From: Micromonospora sp. NBRC 110009
Lineage (GTDB): Bacteria; Actinomycetota; Actinomycetes; Mycobacteriales; Micromonosporaceae
Assembly (NCBI RefSeq): GCF_030518795.1
Contig: NZ_CP130427.1
Location: forward strand, 5,642,001 to 5,706,000
Reading direction: 5' to 3'
Length of the DNA stretch: 64,000 nucleotides
The position numbers and the translations under genes are program-made. The notes under the pieces were generated by a model. It was not told the DNA's origin and did no database searches. It saw only the letters and a program-made list of their open reading frames with translations. Below are positions 17,111-25,539 of the stretch, one piece after another (position 1 is the first letter of the stretch; each line of letters starts with the position of its first letter).

Positions 17111-18325
17111 GTGACAGGCCCGCGGACGATCAGGTGGACGCCGTGGCGGTTCGTGACCGTGTTCGGCGTCGTCAGCCTGCTGTCGGACGTGGTGTACGAA
17201 GGTGCCCGGTCCGTCATCGGCCCCTACCTGGCCACCTTCGGCGCGTCCGCGGCCCTGGTCGGGCTGGTCACCGGCGCCGGGGAAGCTACCGCCCTGGCCG
17301 GGCGTCTGGTCACCGGACCCCTCGCCGACCGTACCCGGGCCTACTGGCCCCTCGTCCTGGTCGGCTACGCCTTGACTGTGATCGCCGTGCCCGCGCTCGG
17401 GCTGACCACCGCGCTGTGGCTGGCCGCGGCACTGTTCGTCGCGGAGCGGGCCGGCAAGGCGATCCGCGGCCCGGCGCGGGACGTCATGATCTCCCACGCC
17501 GCCGCGGCCGTGGGCCGTGGCAAGGGCTTCGCCGTCCATGAGGCGCTCGACCAGACCGGCGCCGTCGTCGGGCCGTTGCTGGTCGCCGCCGTACTGGCCG
17601 CCACCGCCCACGACTATCGGCCCGCATTCCTCGCCTTGGCCGTACCCGCCGTGGCGGGGATCCTCGTGCTGCTGTGGCTGCGCGCCGGCGTGCCCGACCC
17701 ACGTCGCTTCGAACCGGGGCCGCGACCCGGCGCCCCGCCCGCCCCACCGGGCCGGCAGCTACCCCGCGTCTTCTGGACCTATCTGGCGTTCACCGTGCTG
17801 AGCACGGCGGGCTACGCCACCTTCGGGGTACTCAGCTTCCACCTCGCCACCCGCCATGTCGTGCCGGTGCCGGTGGTGCCGGTCGTGTACGCCGCCGCGA
17901 TGGGCATCGCCGCGCTCGCCGCGCTGGCCTCCGGGTGGCTGTATGACCGGGTCGGCGTCTGGGTGCTGGTCGCCGTACCCGTGCTGACCGCCCTGATCCC
18001 GTTGGCTGCCTTCACCACCACCTCGGCGACCGCGATCGCCGGTGTCCTGGCCTGGGGCGCCGTGCTCGGCCTCCAGGAATCCACCATGCGTGCGACCATC
18101 GCCGACATGGTCCCCGCCGCCCGGCGGGGCACCGCATACGGAATCTTCGCCGCCGGGTTGGGCGGGGCGACCCTGGTCGGCGGGCTGCTCACCGGCGCCC
18201 TCTACGACTACTCGATCACTGCCGTGATCGTCACCGTGGCCGGCATCCAGGCCGCCGCCCTGGCCCTGTTCCTCGCCATCGTCCGACCGGTTGCCCGAGC
18301 CCGGGTTCCGCGAACCGGCGGCTGA
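17111..18325 (+). CDS. MFS transporter
   Basis: A 404-residue integral membrane protein with about 12 hydrophobic segments. The loop GRLVTGPLADRTRAYWP between helices 2 and 3 is the major facilitator signature, and IRGPARDVMISHAAAAVGRG occurs in the central part. GTG 17111 was kept as start; ATG 17107 is out of frame. It is divergent from the SARP gene with about 140 bases between. The substrate cannot be predicted; it is most like drug/metabolite exporters of the family. Confidence 0.88.
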   Translation: MTGPRTIRWTPWRFVTVFGVVSLLSDVVYEGARSVIGPYLATFGASAALVGLVTGAGEATALAGRLVTGPLADRTRAYWPLVLVGYALTVIAVPALGLTTALWLAAALFVAERAGKAIRGPARDVMISHAAAAVGRGKGFAVHEALDQTGAVVGPLLVAAVLAATAHDYRPAFLALAVPAVAGILVLLWLRAGVPDPRRFEPGPRPGAPPAPPGRQLPRVFWTYLAFTVLSTAGYATFGVLSFHLATRHVVPVPVVPVVYAAAMGIAALAALASGWLYDRVGVWVLVAVPVLTALIPLAAFTTTSATAIAGVLAWGAVLGLQESTMRATIADMVPAARRGTAYGIFAAGLGGATLVGGLLTGALYDYSITAVIVTVAGIQAAALALFLAIVRPVARARVPRTGG

Positions 18326-18490
18326 CGTCCGCCGGTGGCCGGGCCCCGTCGACGGAACGCCGATCTCGCTCCAGGTGAGCAGCCGACTACGCGCCGACCT
18401 TCTACGCTCGAGGCAGCCCCGGGAGGTGGCGGTGGTCGACGACCGGGGTGCCGCGGAACCCGGAGTGGCCCACCCTGAGGAGGCGCGTGC

Positions 18491-20476
18491 ATGACGGAAA
18501 CCGCCATCCCTGACGAACGCCGCACCACCCCGCGACAGTCCACTCCGGCCCCGACCGAGCCGGTGCTGCCGGAGCTGCGGGAGATGTGGTGGGAGACGGG
18601 CGTGCGGGCGCGGGCGCAGGCCGGACTGTTCGCCGTCTTCGCCGAGCTGCCTCGGCTGGTGTGGGTGGCGCTGCGGATCAGTTGGCGGGCCGACCGGATC
18701 CGCACCGGCGTGGTGGGCGCCGCGACGGTCGGTGCCGGTGCGCTGGCCGCGTTCGGGCTGCTCGCCACCCAGCAGGTGCTGGTCGAGTTGTTCGCCGGCG
18801 GGCCGACCGCCGACAAGCTGGTCGCGGCGCTACCCGCGCTCGCGGCCCTGGCCGGGGCGACCGCGCTGCGTGCCGGCATGGGCATCGTCACCGGGTATGC
18901 CCAGAACGGGCTGACGCCGCGGGTGAGCCGGGAGGTGGAGCGGGGCCTGTTCGAGGTGAGCACCGCGGTCCGGCTCGAGGCGTTTGACGCCGACGCGTTC
19001 GCCGACGACATGGAACGCGCCTCCCGAGGCACCGACTCGGCCATCTCACTGGTCCAGGCGTCGATGAACCTCTTCGCCGGCCTGGCCGGGCTGGTCGCCG
19101 TGGCGGTCGCCGTCCTGGTCATCCACCCGCTGCTGCTGCTGGCGTTGCTGGTGGCGACCCTGCCGAAGGCGTGGGCGTCGCTGCGGGCGGGGCACCTGCA
19201 GTACCAGACCTACACGGCCGGTTCGGTGCGCCGGCGTCGGCTGTGGTTGCTGCACCGGCTGATGGCCGAGCGGGTCTCGGCGCCGGAGCTGCGCTCGTAC
19301 GGGCTGCGCCGGTTCCTGCTGGACCAGTACGACCGGGTCATGGGCGTGGAGACCGACATCCAACTCGCCCTCGCCCGCCGGGTCACCACGACCACCGCCG
19401 TCGGGTCGATGATCGGGGGAGTGGCCAGCGGGGCGGTGTACGTGCTGCTCGGGCTGCTGCTCGTCCACGCGCAGATCCCGCTCGCCGCCGCGGCGACCTG
19501 CGTCATCGCGCTGCAGTCCGCGCAACGCTCGCTGGGCATCCTCACCTTCCAGATCGACCAGGTCTACACCGAGGGGCAGCACTTCGGCGACTACACCGGC
19601 TTCATGACCCGGGCCGCCGCCTACCTGCCCGACCAGGCCACCGGCGGCACACGCCGGGGCGCCCCCGACGCGCTGCGCGAGCTCAGCGTCCGCGACGTCA
19701 GCCTGCGCTACCCCGACCGCGACACCGCGGCCGTCGACGGCGTGACGCTGACCATCCACGCGGGGCAGACGGTGGCCTTCGTCGGGGAGAACGGCTCCGG
19801 CAAGAGCACCCTCGCCGCGATGATCGCCGCCCTGCGCGCCCCGACCGAGGGCGTCATCTGCTGGAACGGGCGACCGCTGTCCGAATGGGACGTCGACGGG
19901 TTGCGGTCCCGGATCGCCGTGGTGACCCAGGAGTACCACAAGTGGCCGTTCACCGCGGCCACGAACATCGCCATCGGTGATGTCGCCGGCGAGGCCCGGC
20001 AGGACCGCATCCGGGCCGCCGCCGCCCGGGCCGTGGCGCACGACATGATCGAGAACCTTCCGTACGGCTACGAGACGCTGCTCGACCGCACCTTCGCCCA
20101 CGGCCAGGATCTCTCCGGAGGGCAGTGGCAGCGGATCACGGCCGCCCGCGGATTCCTCCGCGACGCCGAGCTGCTGATCATGGATGAGCCGTCCTCCGCC
20201 CTCGACCCGCGGGCGGAGGACGCCCTGTTCCAGGCGATCCGGGACCGGCAGGGACGGTCCACCACCGTCCTGATCACGCACCGGCTGGCCAACGTCCGCC
20301 ACGCCGACCGGATCTTCGTCCTGCACGAGGGTGCCCTGGTCGAGGCCGGCAGTCATGACGAGCTGATGGCCGCCGGCGGTCGCTACGCCGACCTGTTCAC
20401 CCTTCAGGCCGCCGGTTACGACGCCACCGCCCCGGGCGGCGCGCCACCCCGCCAGCGCCCACCAACCACGTCCTGA
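18491..20476 (+). CDS. ABC exporter, fused membrane and ATP-binding domains
   Basis: A 661-residue protein with an N-terminal cytosolic stretch of about 55 residues, a type-1 exporter membrane domain (roughly 55-370) and a nucleotide-binding domain with Walker A GENGSGKSTLAAM, signature DLSGGQWQRITAAR, Walker B ELLIMDEPSSALD and H-loop TVLITHRLANVRHADR. Such proteins work as homodimers or with a partner half-transporter; none is adjacent. There is no C39 peptidase domain. ATG 18491 is preceded by GAGGAGG. Substrate unknown; lipids, peptides or drugs are all possible for the family. Confidence 0.92.
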   Translation: MTETAIPDERRTTPRQSTPAPTEPVLPELREMWWETGVRARAQAGLFAVFAELPRLVWVALRISWRADRIRTGVVGAATVGAGALAAFGLLATQQVLVELFAGGPTADKLVAALPALAALAGATALRAGMGIVTGYAQNGLTPRVSREVERGLFEVSTAVRLEAFDADAFADDMERASRGTDSAISLVQASMNLFAGLAGLVAVAVAVLVIHPLLLLALLVATLPKAWASLRAGHLQYQTYTAGSVRRRRLWLLHRLMAERVSAPELRSYGLRRFLLDQYDRVMGVETDIQLALARRVTTTTAVGSMIGGVASGAVYVLLGLLLVHAQIPLAAAATCVIALQSAQRSLGILTFQIDQVYTEGQHFGDYTGFMTRAAAYLPDQATGGTRRGAPDALRELSVRDVSLRYPDRDTAAVDGVTLTIHAGQTVAFVGENGSGKSTLAAMIAALRAPTEGVICWNGRPLSEWDVDGLRSRIAVVTQEYHKWPFTAATNIAIGDVAGEARQDRIRAAAARAVAHDMIENLPYGYETLLDRTFAHGQDLSGGQWQRITAARGFLRDAELLIMDEPSSALDPRAEDALFQAIRDRQGRSTTVLITHRLANVRHADRIFVLHEGALVEAGSHDELMAAGGRYADLFTLQAAGYDATAPGGAPPRQRPPTTS

Positions 20477-20555
20477 GGACGCGGTCGAGCTGCGCTCACC
20501 GACCCTGCTCGGAAGCGGGTGTGAGGCGCGGCCGGGTGCGGCGGCGCTGCTCGCG

Positions 20556-21009
20556 GTGCCCGTGGTCGACCTCGTGCTGCTGGTCGCCACGATGATCGAT
20601 CTGTGGGCCGGGGGCACCGCCACGTTCGCCCACCGCCTCGCCGCCGCGTACCTCGGATTTTCCGTGGCCTTCGGCCACAGCCCGGTGCGCTGGACCGACG
20701 AACGGTTCGCGTTCCGGTTCGCCGGCGGACCGCCGCCCCGCCGAGCCCCGCGCTACGGGACGGCGCGGGCCCGGCACGAGTGGCGGGAGTGGGGCAAGGG
20801 GATGCTCGGCTGGGCCGTCGCCTGTGCCGTGCTGGTCGCTGGGATCGCTCTGGTCGGTGACGCCGACCGCACCCGGGAACTCTGGGCCTGGATCGGTCGA
20901 CTCAGCCTGGCCATGGGGCGTGGCTGGTGTTCTGGCCCGTCACCTACACGGTGTTTCCCAACGGCCGCCGCGCGGCCCGGGCGGCGTGGGGATCGCCGAG
21001 CGCACCTGA
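20556..21009 (+). pseudogene. Frameshifted small membrane protein
   Basis: The frame from GTG 20556 encodes a good membrane protein start (VVDLVLLVATMIDLWAGG, AAAYLGFSVAFGHSPVRW, RFAGGPPPRRAPRYG, GWAVACAVLVAGIALVGD) up to Met at 20913. There the sense passes to the +2 frame (GAWLVFWPVTYTVFPNG, from 20915). Adding one G to the run ATGGGGCG at 20913-20920 would rejoin both halves, so a single-base loss in a G-run is the simplest explanation, either a real mutation or a sequencing error. No natural stop follows in the rejoined frame before the next gene. I recall this architecture from uncharacterised actinobacterial membrane proteins; the function is unknown. Confidence 0.6.
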
Positions 21010-21020
21010 CCGCCCGGTCG

Positions 21021-21036
21021 TTCAGGCTGTCCTCAG
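21021..21036 (+). promoter_or_regulatory. Direct-repeat box A (OmpR-type) upstream of COG4705 gene
   Basis: TTCAGGCTGTCCTCAG contains TCAG twice with an 11-base offset, the one-helical-turn spacing typical of OmpR/PhoB-family sites. Eleven bases further is CAGGGT (21048-21053), a possible -10, then 7 bases to ATG 21061. The same box occurs at 22661 and 24108. Confidence 0.6.
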
Positions 21037-21060
21037 CAACCGGGTGCCAGGGTGCCGCGC

Positions 21061-21882
21061 ATGCAGCTGGACAGACAGTACGACTCGACGCCGCGGATGT
21101 GGCAGATGCTCAACAAGGTCCCCGAGGTCACCGTCTACTTCTGGGTCATCAAGGTCCTGTCGACGACCGTGGGCGAGACCGCGGCGGACTTCCTCAACGT
21201 CAGCGTTCACCTCGGGCTGACCGGCACCACCCTCGTCATGGCCGTCGCGCTCGTCGCCGTACTCGGGTGGCAGTTCCGGGCCGACCGGTACGAGGCGTGG
21301 AGCTACTGGCTCGCGGTGGTGCTGGTCAGCATCGTCGGCACGTTGATCACGGACAACCTCTCCGACAACCTCGGCGTGCCGCTCGAGGCGAGCACCGCGG
21401 TGTTCGCGGTGCTCCTCGCGGCCACCTTCGCGATCTGGTACCGCAGCGAGGGCACCCTGTCGATCCACTCCATCGTGACGACACGGCGGGAGGCGTTCTA
21501 CTGGACGGCGATCCTGTTCACCTTCGCGCTGGGCACCGCTGCCGGAGACCTGCTGTCAGAGCGGCTCGATCTGGGGTACCTGCTCTCGGGCCTGATCTTC
21601 GCGGCGATGATCGCCGTCGTGGCCTCGGCGTACGCTTGGTCGTGGCTGAACCCGGTCGTGGCGTTCTGGATCGCCTACGTGCTGACCCGTCCGCTCGGCG
21701 CCTCGCTCGGCGACTACCTGACGCAGAGCCGTGACGACGGCGGGCTGGGCCTCGGCCCGGTGATCACCAGCGGGCTGTTCCTCGCGACGATCCTGGTCCT
21801 GGTCGGCTACCTGAGCGTGACGAAACGGGACGCGCCGCCGCCCGTTGACACGCCGTACCGGACGGCGGCTACGCAGCGGTAG
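21061..21882 (+). CDS. COG4705 family membrane protein
   Basis: A 273-residue protein with about seven or eight membrane helices and two internally similar halves, each with an acidic-Asn-containing motif: KVLSTTVGETAADFLN in the first and FALGTAAGDLLSERLDLGY in the second. This is the uncharacterised COG4705 membrane-anchored family. ATG 21061 is preferred to GTG 21052 because a box-plus-(-10) promoter upstream places the transcript start at about the ATG (leaderless); there is no Shine-Dalgarno sequence. It precedes a two-component system and shares its putative operator box with it, suggesting membership of that regulon. Confidence 0.85.
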   Translation: MQLDRQYDSTPRMWQMLNKVPEVTVYFWVIKVLSTTVGETAADFLNVSVHLGLTGTTLVMAVALVAVLGWQFRADRYEAWSYWLAVVLVSIVGTLITDNLSDNLGVPLEASTAVFAVLLAATFAIWYRSEGTLSIHSIVTTRREAFYWTAILFTFALGTAAGDLLSERLDLGYLLSGLIFAAMIAVVASAYAWSWLNPVVAFWIAYVLTRPLGASLGDYLTQSRDDGGLGLGPVITSGLFLATILVLVGYLSVTKRDAPPPVDTPYRTAATQR

Positions 21883-21901
21883 GCCGCTGCCTGTCCCGCG
21901 C

Positions 21902-21954
21902 CCGGGTTGACGTCCCTGAGGTGGGGCGATGATCGAAGAAGGACGTCAACCCGG
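21902..21954. promoter_or_regulatory. Perfect 14-bp inverted repeat upstream of response regulator
   Basis: CCGGGTTGACGTCC (21902-21915) and GGACGTCAACCCGG (21941-21954) are exact complements separated by 25 bases. The structure lies 19 bases after the COG4705 stop and just before the ribosome binding site of the response regulator (GAGAGGAG, 21962-21969). It could terminate COG4705 transcription, form an RNA hairpin affecting translation, or be a protein site. No T-run follows. Confidence 0.55.
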
Positions 21955-21976
21955 CTGTGGGGAGAGGAGTGAGCAG

Positions 21977-22654
21977 GTGCGCGTGCTGGTCGTCGAGGAC
22001 GAGTCAGCTCTGGCCGAGGTGATCCGGAACGGTCTGGCCGAGGAGGGCTTCGCGGTCGACGTCCAGCACACCGGGCCGGACGGGCTGTGGGCGGCCACCG
22101 AGAACCCATACGACGTCGTCGTGCTCGACATCATGCTGCCCGGCCTCAGCGGCTACGAGGTGTGCCGGCAGCTGCGGTCCCGCGGGGTGTGGACCCCGGT
22201 GCTGATGTTGACCGCCAAGGAGGGCGAGCACGACCAGGCCGACGCGCTCGACCTCGGCGCCGACGACTACCTGACCAAGCCGTTCTCGTTCGTGGTGCTG
22301 GTGGCCCGGCTGCGCGCCCTGGTACGCCGGGGCGCCCCGGCCCGCCCGGTGGTCATGACCGCCGGCGACCTGACCGTGGATCCGGCCCGACGACAGGTCA
22401 CCCGCGCCGGACAGCCGGTCCGGGTGACCGCCCGGGAGTTCGCGATGCTGGAGTTCCTGATGCGTCACCGCGGCGACGTGGTGTCCAAGACCCAGATCCT
22501 GGAGAACGTGTGGGACGCCCACTTCGACGGGGATCCCAACATCGTCGAGGTGTACATCAGCTACCTGCGCCGTAAGATCGATCAACCGTACGGGCGCGCG
22601 GCGGTCCAGACCGAACGCGGCATGGGCTACCGGTTGGCCGCCGACGGTGGCTGA
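21977..22654 (+). CDS. OmpR-family response regulator
   Basis: A 225-residue two-component response regulator. The receiver domain has the acidic pair near VVEDES, phospho-acceptor Asp51 in VVVLDIMLPG, and the LTKPF lysine; the C-terminal winged helix (REFAMLEFLMRHRGDVVSKT ... VEVYISYLRRKID) is OmpR-type. GTG 21977 is chosen because GAGAGGAG sits about 7 bases upstream and the receiver homology begins there. It is followed by its cognate histidine kinase. It is the natural candidate to bind the three TCAG-N7-TCAG boxes around this locus. Its own upstream region holds the long inverted repeat instead of a box. Confidence 0.93.
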   Translation: MRVLVVEDESALAEVIRNGLAEEGFAVDVQHTGPDGLWAATENPYDVVVLDIMLPGLSGYEVCRQLRSRGVWTPVLMLTAKEGEHDQADALDLGADDYLTKPFSFVVLVARLRALVRRGAPARPVVMTAGDLTVDPARRQVTRAGQPVRVTAREFAMLEFLMRHRGDVVSKTQILENVWDAHFDGDPNIVEVYISYLRRKIDQPYGRAAVQTERGMGYRLAADGG

Positions 22655-22660
22655 CCCCCC

Positions 22661-22694
22661 TTCAGGGCTCTCTCAGCTACGGGCTGCCTACGCT
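22661..22694 (+). promoter_or_regulatory. Direct-repeat box B plus -10, leaderless promoter of histidine kinase
   Basis: TTCAGGGCTCTCTCAG (22661-22676) is followed after 12 bases by TACGCT (22689-22694), then 6 bases and ATG 22701. The box occupies the -35 position, as expected for an activator-dependent promoter with a leaderless transcript. It lies just after the response-regulator stop. Confidence 0.62.
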
Positions 22695-22700
22695 GCGGTC

Positions 22701-24098
22701 ATGGCGGGCCGACGCGGACCTGAGGGCGGGCCGGTGCGGTGGCTGCGTCGGCGGCTCGGCGTGCGGCTGCGTTCGGCGCTGGCCGCCGCGCTCGTGGTGG
22801 CGTTCGCCTTCGCCGTCGGCGCCGCGGCCTTCGTCTTCACCGCCCGCGCGGACCTTGCGGGCAACGTTGACGCCGCCGCGCGGCAACGCGCCGACGAGGT
22901 GGCGGCCGCCGTGGCCGGCGGCAACCAGGATGCGCTCGCCCAGACCCTGAAACCCAGCCCCGGCGAGCAGACCCTGGTGCAGGTCCTCGACCCGTCCGGG
23001 CGAGTGGTGAGCGCCTCGGCGGCGCTCGCCGGCGTGGCGCCGCTTTCTCCGCTGCGACCGGCTCCCGGTCAGGTGCTGCACGAGCAGCGGCTGCTGCCGT
23101 TCGCCGACGAGGACCCCTACCGGGTGGTCGCCGAAGGGATCGCCACCACAGCCGGCACCCGTACTGTCCTCGTGGCGCAGTCGCTGCGGCCGGTCAACGA
23201 GAGCACCGAGGCGGTCGCCGCGATCCTCGCCGCCGGGTTGCCGGTGATGCTGCTGGTGGTCGGCGCGGCGGTCTTCCTGTTCGTCGGAGGCGCGCTCCGC
23301 CCGGTGGAGGCGATCCGTCGCCGGGTCGCCGGGATCACCGCGCGCGACCTGCACGCCCGGGTCCCGGTACCACCGGCGCACGACGAGGTCGCCGCGCTCG
23401 CGGAGACGATGAACAGCATGCTCGACCGGCTGGAGACGGCGGCCGCGAGCCAGCGACAGTTCGTCGCCGACGCCAGCCACGAGCTGCGCAGCCCGCTGGC
23501 GACCCTGCAGGCCGGTCTAGACCGCCTGGCGCTGACCGATTCGCCCGGGGCGCACGCCGAGCTGGTCGGGCTGCTGCGCAGCGAGACGGAACGCCTCGGC
23601 CGCCTCGTCTCCGACCTGCTGCTGCTCGCCCGGATCGACGAGCACGCCCACGTACCGCGCGACGACGACGTCGACCTGGACGACCTCGCCTACACCGAGC
23701 GGTACCGTATCGCCACCCGCCGACCGGACCTGACCGTCCGCACTCAGGTCGCCCCCGTACGCGTCGGCGGCGACGCCCACGACCTGGGTCGGGCGCTGCG
23801 CAACCTGACCGACAACGCCGCGCGGCACGCCCGCTCGGAGATCGTCCTGCGGGTGGCCGCCAGCGACACCTGGGGGCTGATCGACGTCACCGACGACGGC
23901 CCCGGCGTCCCCGAGGCGGAGCGGGAACGAATCTTCGACCGGTTCATCCGACTGGACGACAGCCGGGCGCGGACCGACGGCGGCAGCGGGCTGGGCCTCG
24001 CGATCACCAAGGAGATCGTCGCGGCGCACGGCGGCACCGTGGACGTCCTGCCCGGCCCGACCATGACGGTGCGGATCCGCCTGCCCCTGCGCCACTGA
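22701..24098 (+). CDS. HAMP-containing sensor histidine kinase
   Basis: A 465-residue membrane kinase: first membrane helix in ALAAALVVAFAFAVGAAAFV, an extracytoplasmic sensor loop of roughly 120 residues, second helix AAILAAGLPVMLLVVGAAVF, HAMP domain (GALRPVEAIRRRVAGITARD), phospho-acceptor H-box SHELRSPLATL, N-box LRNLTDNAARHA, and G-boxes DDGPGVPEAE and GSGLGLAITKEI. I start it at ATG 22701 because a -10 hexamer sits 6 bases upstream; an alternative GTG at 22647 would overlap the response regulator by 8 bases and extend the N terminus by 18 residues. The stimulus is unknown; the envelope genes around it suggest cell-wall or membrane stress. Confidence 0.92.
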   Translation: MAGRRGPEGGPVRWLRRRLGVRLRSALAAALVVAFAFAVGAAAFVFTARADLAGNVDAAARQRADEVAAAVAGGNQDALAQTLKPSPGEQTLVQVLDPSGRVVSASAALAGVAPLSPLRPAPGQVLHEQRLLPFADEDPYRVVAEGIATTAGTRTVLVAQSLRPVNESTEAVAAILAAGLPVMLLVVGAAVFLFVGGALRPVEAIRRRVAGITARDLHARVPVPPAHDEVAALAETMNSMLDRLETAAASQRQFVADASHELRSPLATLQAGLDRLALTDSPGAHAELVGLLRSETERLGRLVSDLLLLARIDEHAHVPRDDDVDLDDLAYTERYRIATRRPDLTVRTQVAPVRVGGDAHDLGRALRNLTDNAARHARSEIVLRVAASDTWGLIDVTDDGPGVPEAERERIFDRFIRLDDSRARTDGGSGLGLAITKEIVAAHGGTVDVLPGPTMTVRIRLPLRH

Positions 24099-24107
24099 TC
24101 CTCGCTC

Positions 24108-24140
24108 TTCAGGCTCCTTTCAGGCGGCGACCGGCAGGCT
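24108..24140 (+). promoter_or_regulatory. Direct-repeat box C plus -10 upstream of PAP2/DedA genes
   Basis: TTCAGGCTCCTTTCAG (24108-24123), then 11 bases, then CAGGCT (24135-24140) as a possible -10. It lies between the kinase stop and the phosphatase start at 24195, which has GGAG upstream, so this transcript would carry a leader of about 45 bases. Confidence 0.58.
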
Positions 24141-24194
24141 GCGGGTAGCCGGCCGAGCGGGGGAGCCGGGTCGATCACGGAGCAGCACGGGCAG

Positions 24195-24743
24195 ATGAAC
24201 TACCACCTCTTCCAGCTGATCAACGCCGCCGCCGGCACCACTGACCCGGTCGACGACGTCTTCGAGTGGTGTGCGGTCTGGCTGCTCTACGTGCTCGGCG
24301 TCCTGGCGGCCGTACCCGTGCTGCGCGGCCTGCTCCGGGAGCGGGTGGCCGTCGTCCGCGTGGCGGCGGTCCTCGTGCTGGCCTTCGTCGTCGGCCAGGG
24401 CGTCGCTGCGATCAGCCCGGAGGTACGGCCGTTCCAGACCCATCCGGTCCACCAGTTGATCCCGCACGCCGCCGGACCGTCACTGCCCAGTGACCACGCC
24501 ACCGCGGCGTTCGCGCTGGCGTTCGCGGTCGGCGCGTTTCTGTCCAGGCGGTGGGGGGTAGGGCTGGCGGTACTGGCCGTGCTCCTCGGCTTCGCCCGCG
24601 TCTGGACGGGCGTGCACTATCCCGCGGACATCCTCGCGGGCGCGGTCATCGCGGGCGCTGCCGTCGGCGCCGTCGAAGCCGGCGGGCGGGCGTACGACCG
24701 CTGGGCGGACCGCCGTCGGTCGGATGCCGCCACCGGCCACTAG
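24195..24743 (+). CDS. PAP2 superfamily phosphatase
   Basis: A 182-residue integral membrane phosphatase with the three PAP2 motifs: the first degenerate around EVRPFQTHPVH, the second PSDHATAAF with the catalytic His, and the third RVWTGVHYPADILAG with the nucleophilic His. Members of this size and motif pattern include undecaprenyl-diphosphate phosphatases of the BcrC type, which recycle the lipid carrier of cell-wall synthesis at the outer membrane face; other lipid phosphates are possible. It is preceded by operator-like box C and followed 33 bases later by a DedA-family gene, so the two probably form an operon under the adjacent two-component system. Confidence 0.9.
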   Translation: MNYHLFQLINAAAGTTDPVDDVFEWCAVWLLYVLGVLAAVPVLRGLLRERVAVVRVAAVLVLAFVVGQGVAAISPEVRPFQTHPVHQLIPHAAGPSLPSDHATAAFALAFAVGAFLSRRWGVGLAVLAVLLGFARVWTGVHYPADILAGAVIAGAAVGAVEAGGRAYDRWADRRRSDAATGH

Positions 24744-24776
24744 AAGCCGCCCGTCCACGTCCCGGAAGGTGTCCTC

Positions 24777-25466
24777 GTGTCCATGCCCCAGGCACTGCTC
24801 GCCGCGGGTCCCAGTCCGCTCGACCCGCAGTGGCTGATCTCCACCTTCGGGCTGATCGGCATCCTCGCCATCGTCTTCGCCGAGTCCGGCCTGCTGATCG
24901 GCTTCTTCCTCCCCGGCGACTCGCTGCTGTTCACCACTGGACTGCTCGTCTCCGCGGGCCAGTACCTGCACCAGCCGCTCTGGCTGCTCTGCCTGCTGGT
25001 GGCGATGGCCGCCGTCGCCGGCGACCAGGTCGGCTACCTGTTCGGCAAACGGGTCGGTCCGAGCCTGTTCCGCCGGCCGAACTCCCGGCTGTTCAAGCAG
25101 GAGAACGTGAACCGGGCCAACGACTTCTTCGCCCGCTATGGCGCCCGGTCGATCGTGCTGGCCCGGTTCGTGCCGATCGTGCGGACCTTCACCCCGATCA
25201 TCGCCGGCGTCTCCCGCATGCGCTACCGCACCTTCCTGATCTTCAACCTGGTCGGCGGAACGCTGTGGGGCGTCGGAGTCACCGTGCTCGGTTATTTCCT
25301 TGGCCAGATCGCGTTCGTCAAGGCCAACATCGAGTACATCCTCATCGCCATCGTGCTGGTGTCGGTGCTGCCGATCGGCATCCAACTGCTCCGTTCCCGC
25401 CGGGCTCGACGCACCGCGGGGGCGGTCGGCGACCCGGTCGAGACGGCGCACGCGCCTCGGCGGTGA
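24777..25466 (+). CDS. DedA family membrane protein
   Basis: A 229-residue membrane protein with the DedA/VTT-domain signatures: FAESGLLIGFFLPGDSLLF near the N terminus, then NDFFARYGARSIVLARFVPI and RTFTPIIAGVSRMRYRTFL with the conserved arginines, ending in a basic tail. DedA proteins support membrane homeostasis, and some members flip undecaprenyl phosphate. GTG 24777 has GGAAGG upstream. Being next to a PAP2 phosphatase fits a joint role in lipid-carrier recycling, which is inference. Confidence 0.9.
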   Translation: MSMPQALLAAGPSPLDPQWLISTFGLIGILAIVFAESGLLIGFFLPGDSLLFTTGLLVSAGQYLHQPLWLLCLLVAMAAVAGDQVGYLFGKRVGPSLFRRPNSRLFKQENVNRANDFFARYGARSIVLARFVPIVRTFTPIIAGVSRMRYRTFLIFNLVGGTLWGVGVTVLGYFLGQIAFVKANIEYILIAIVLVSVLPIGIQLLRSRRARRTAGAVGDPVETAHAPRR

Positions 25467-25539
25467 GGTGCGTGACCGCCGGCCGGCCCCACGGGCAGCG
25501 GGAGGTTGGCGGGCAAGCGGCGTGACATCGACGCCGTCG

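Noticed and set aside
11881..20476. SARP, DrrAB-type exporter, MFS and ABC exporter as a secondary-metabolite cluster
   Set aside because: No biosynthetic enzyme (PKS, NRPS, terpene synthase, tailoring genes) lies among them; they look like a regulator-plus-efflux neighbourhood.
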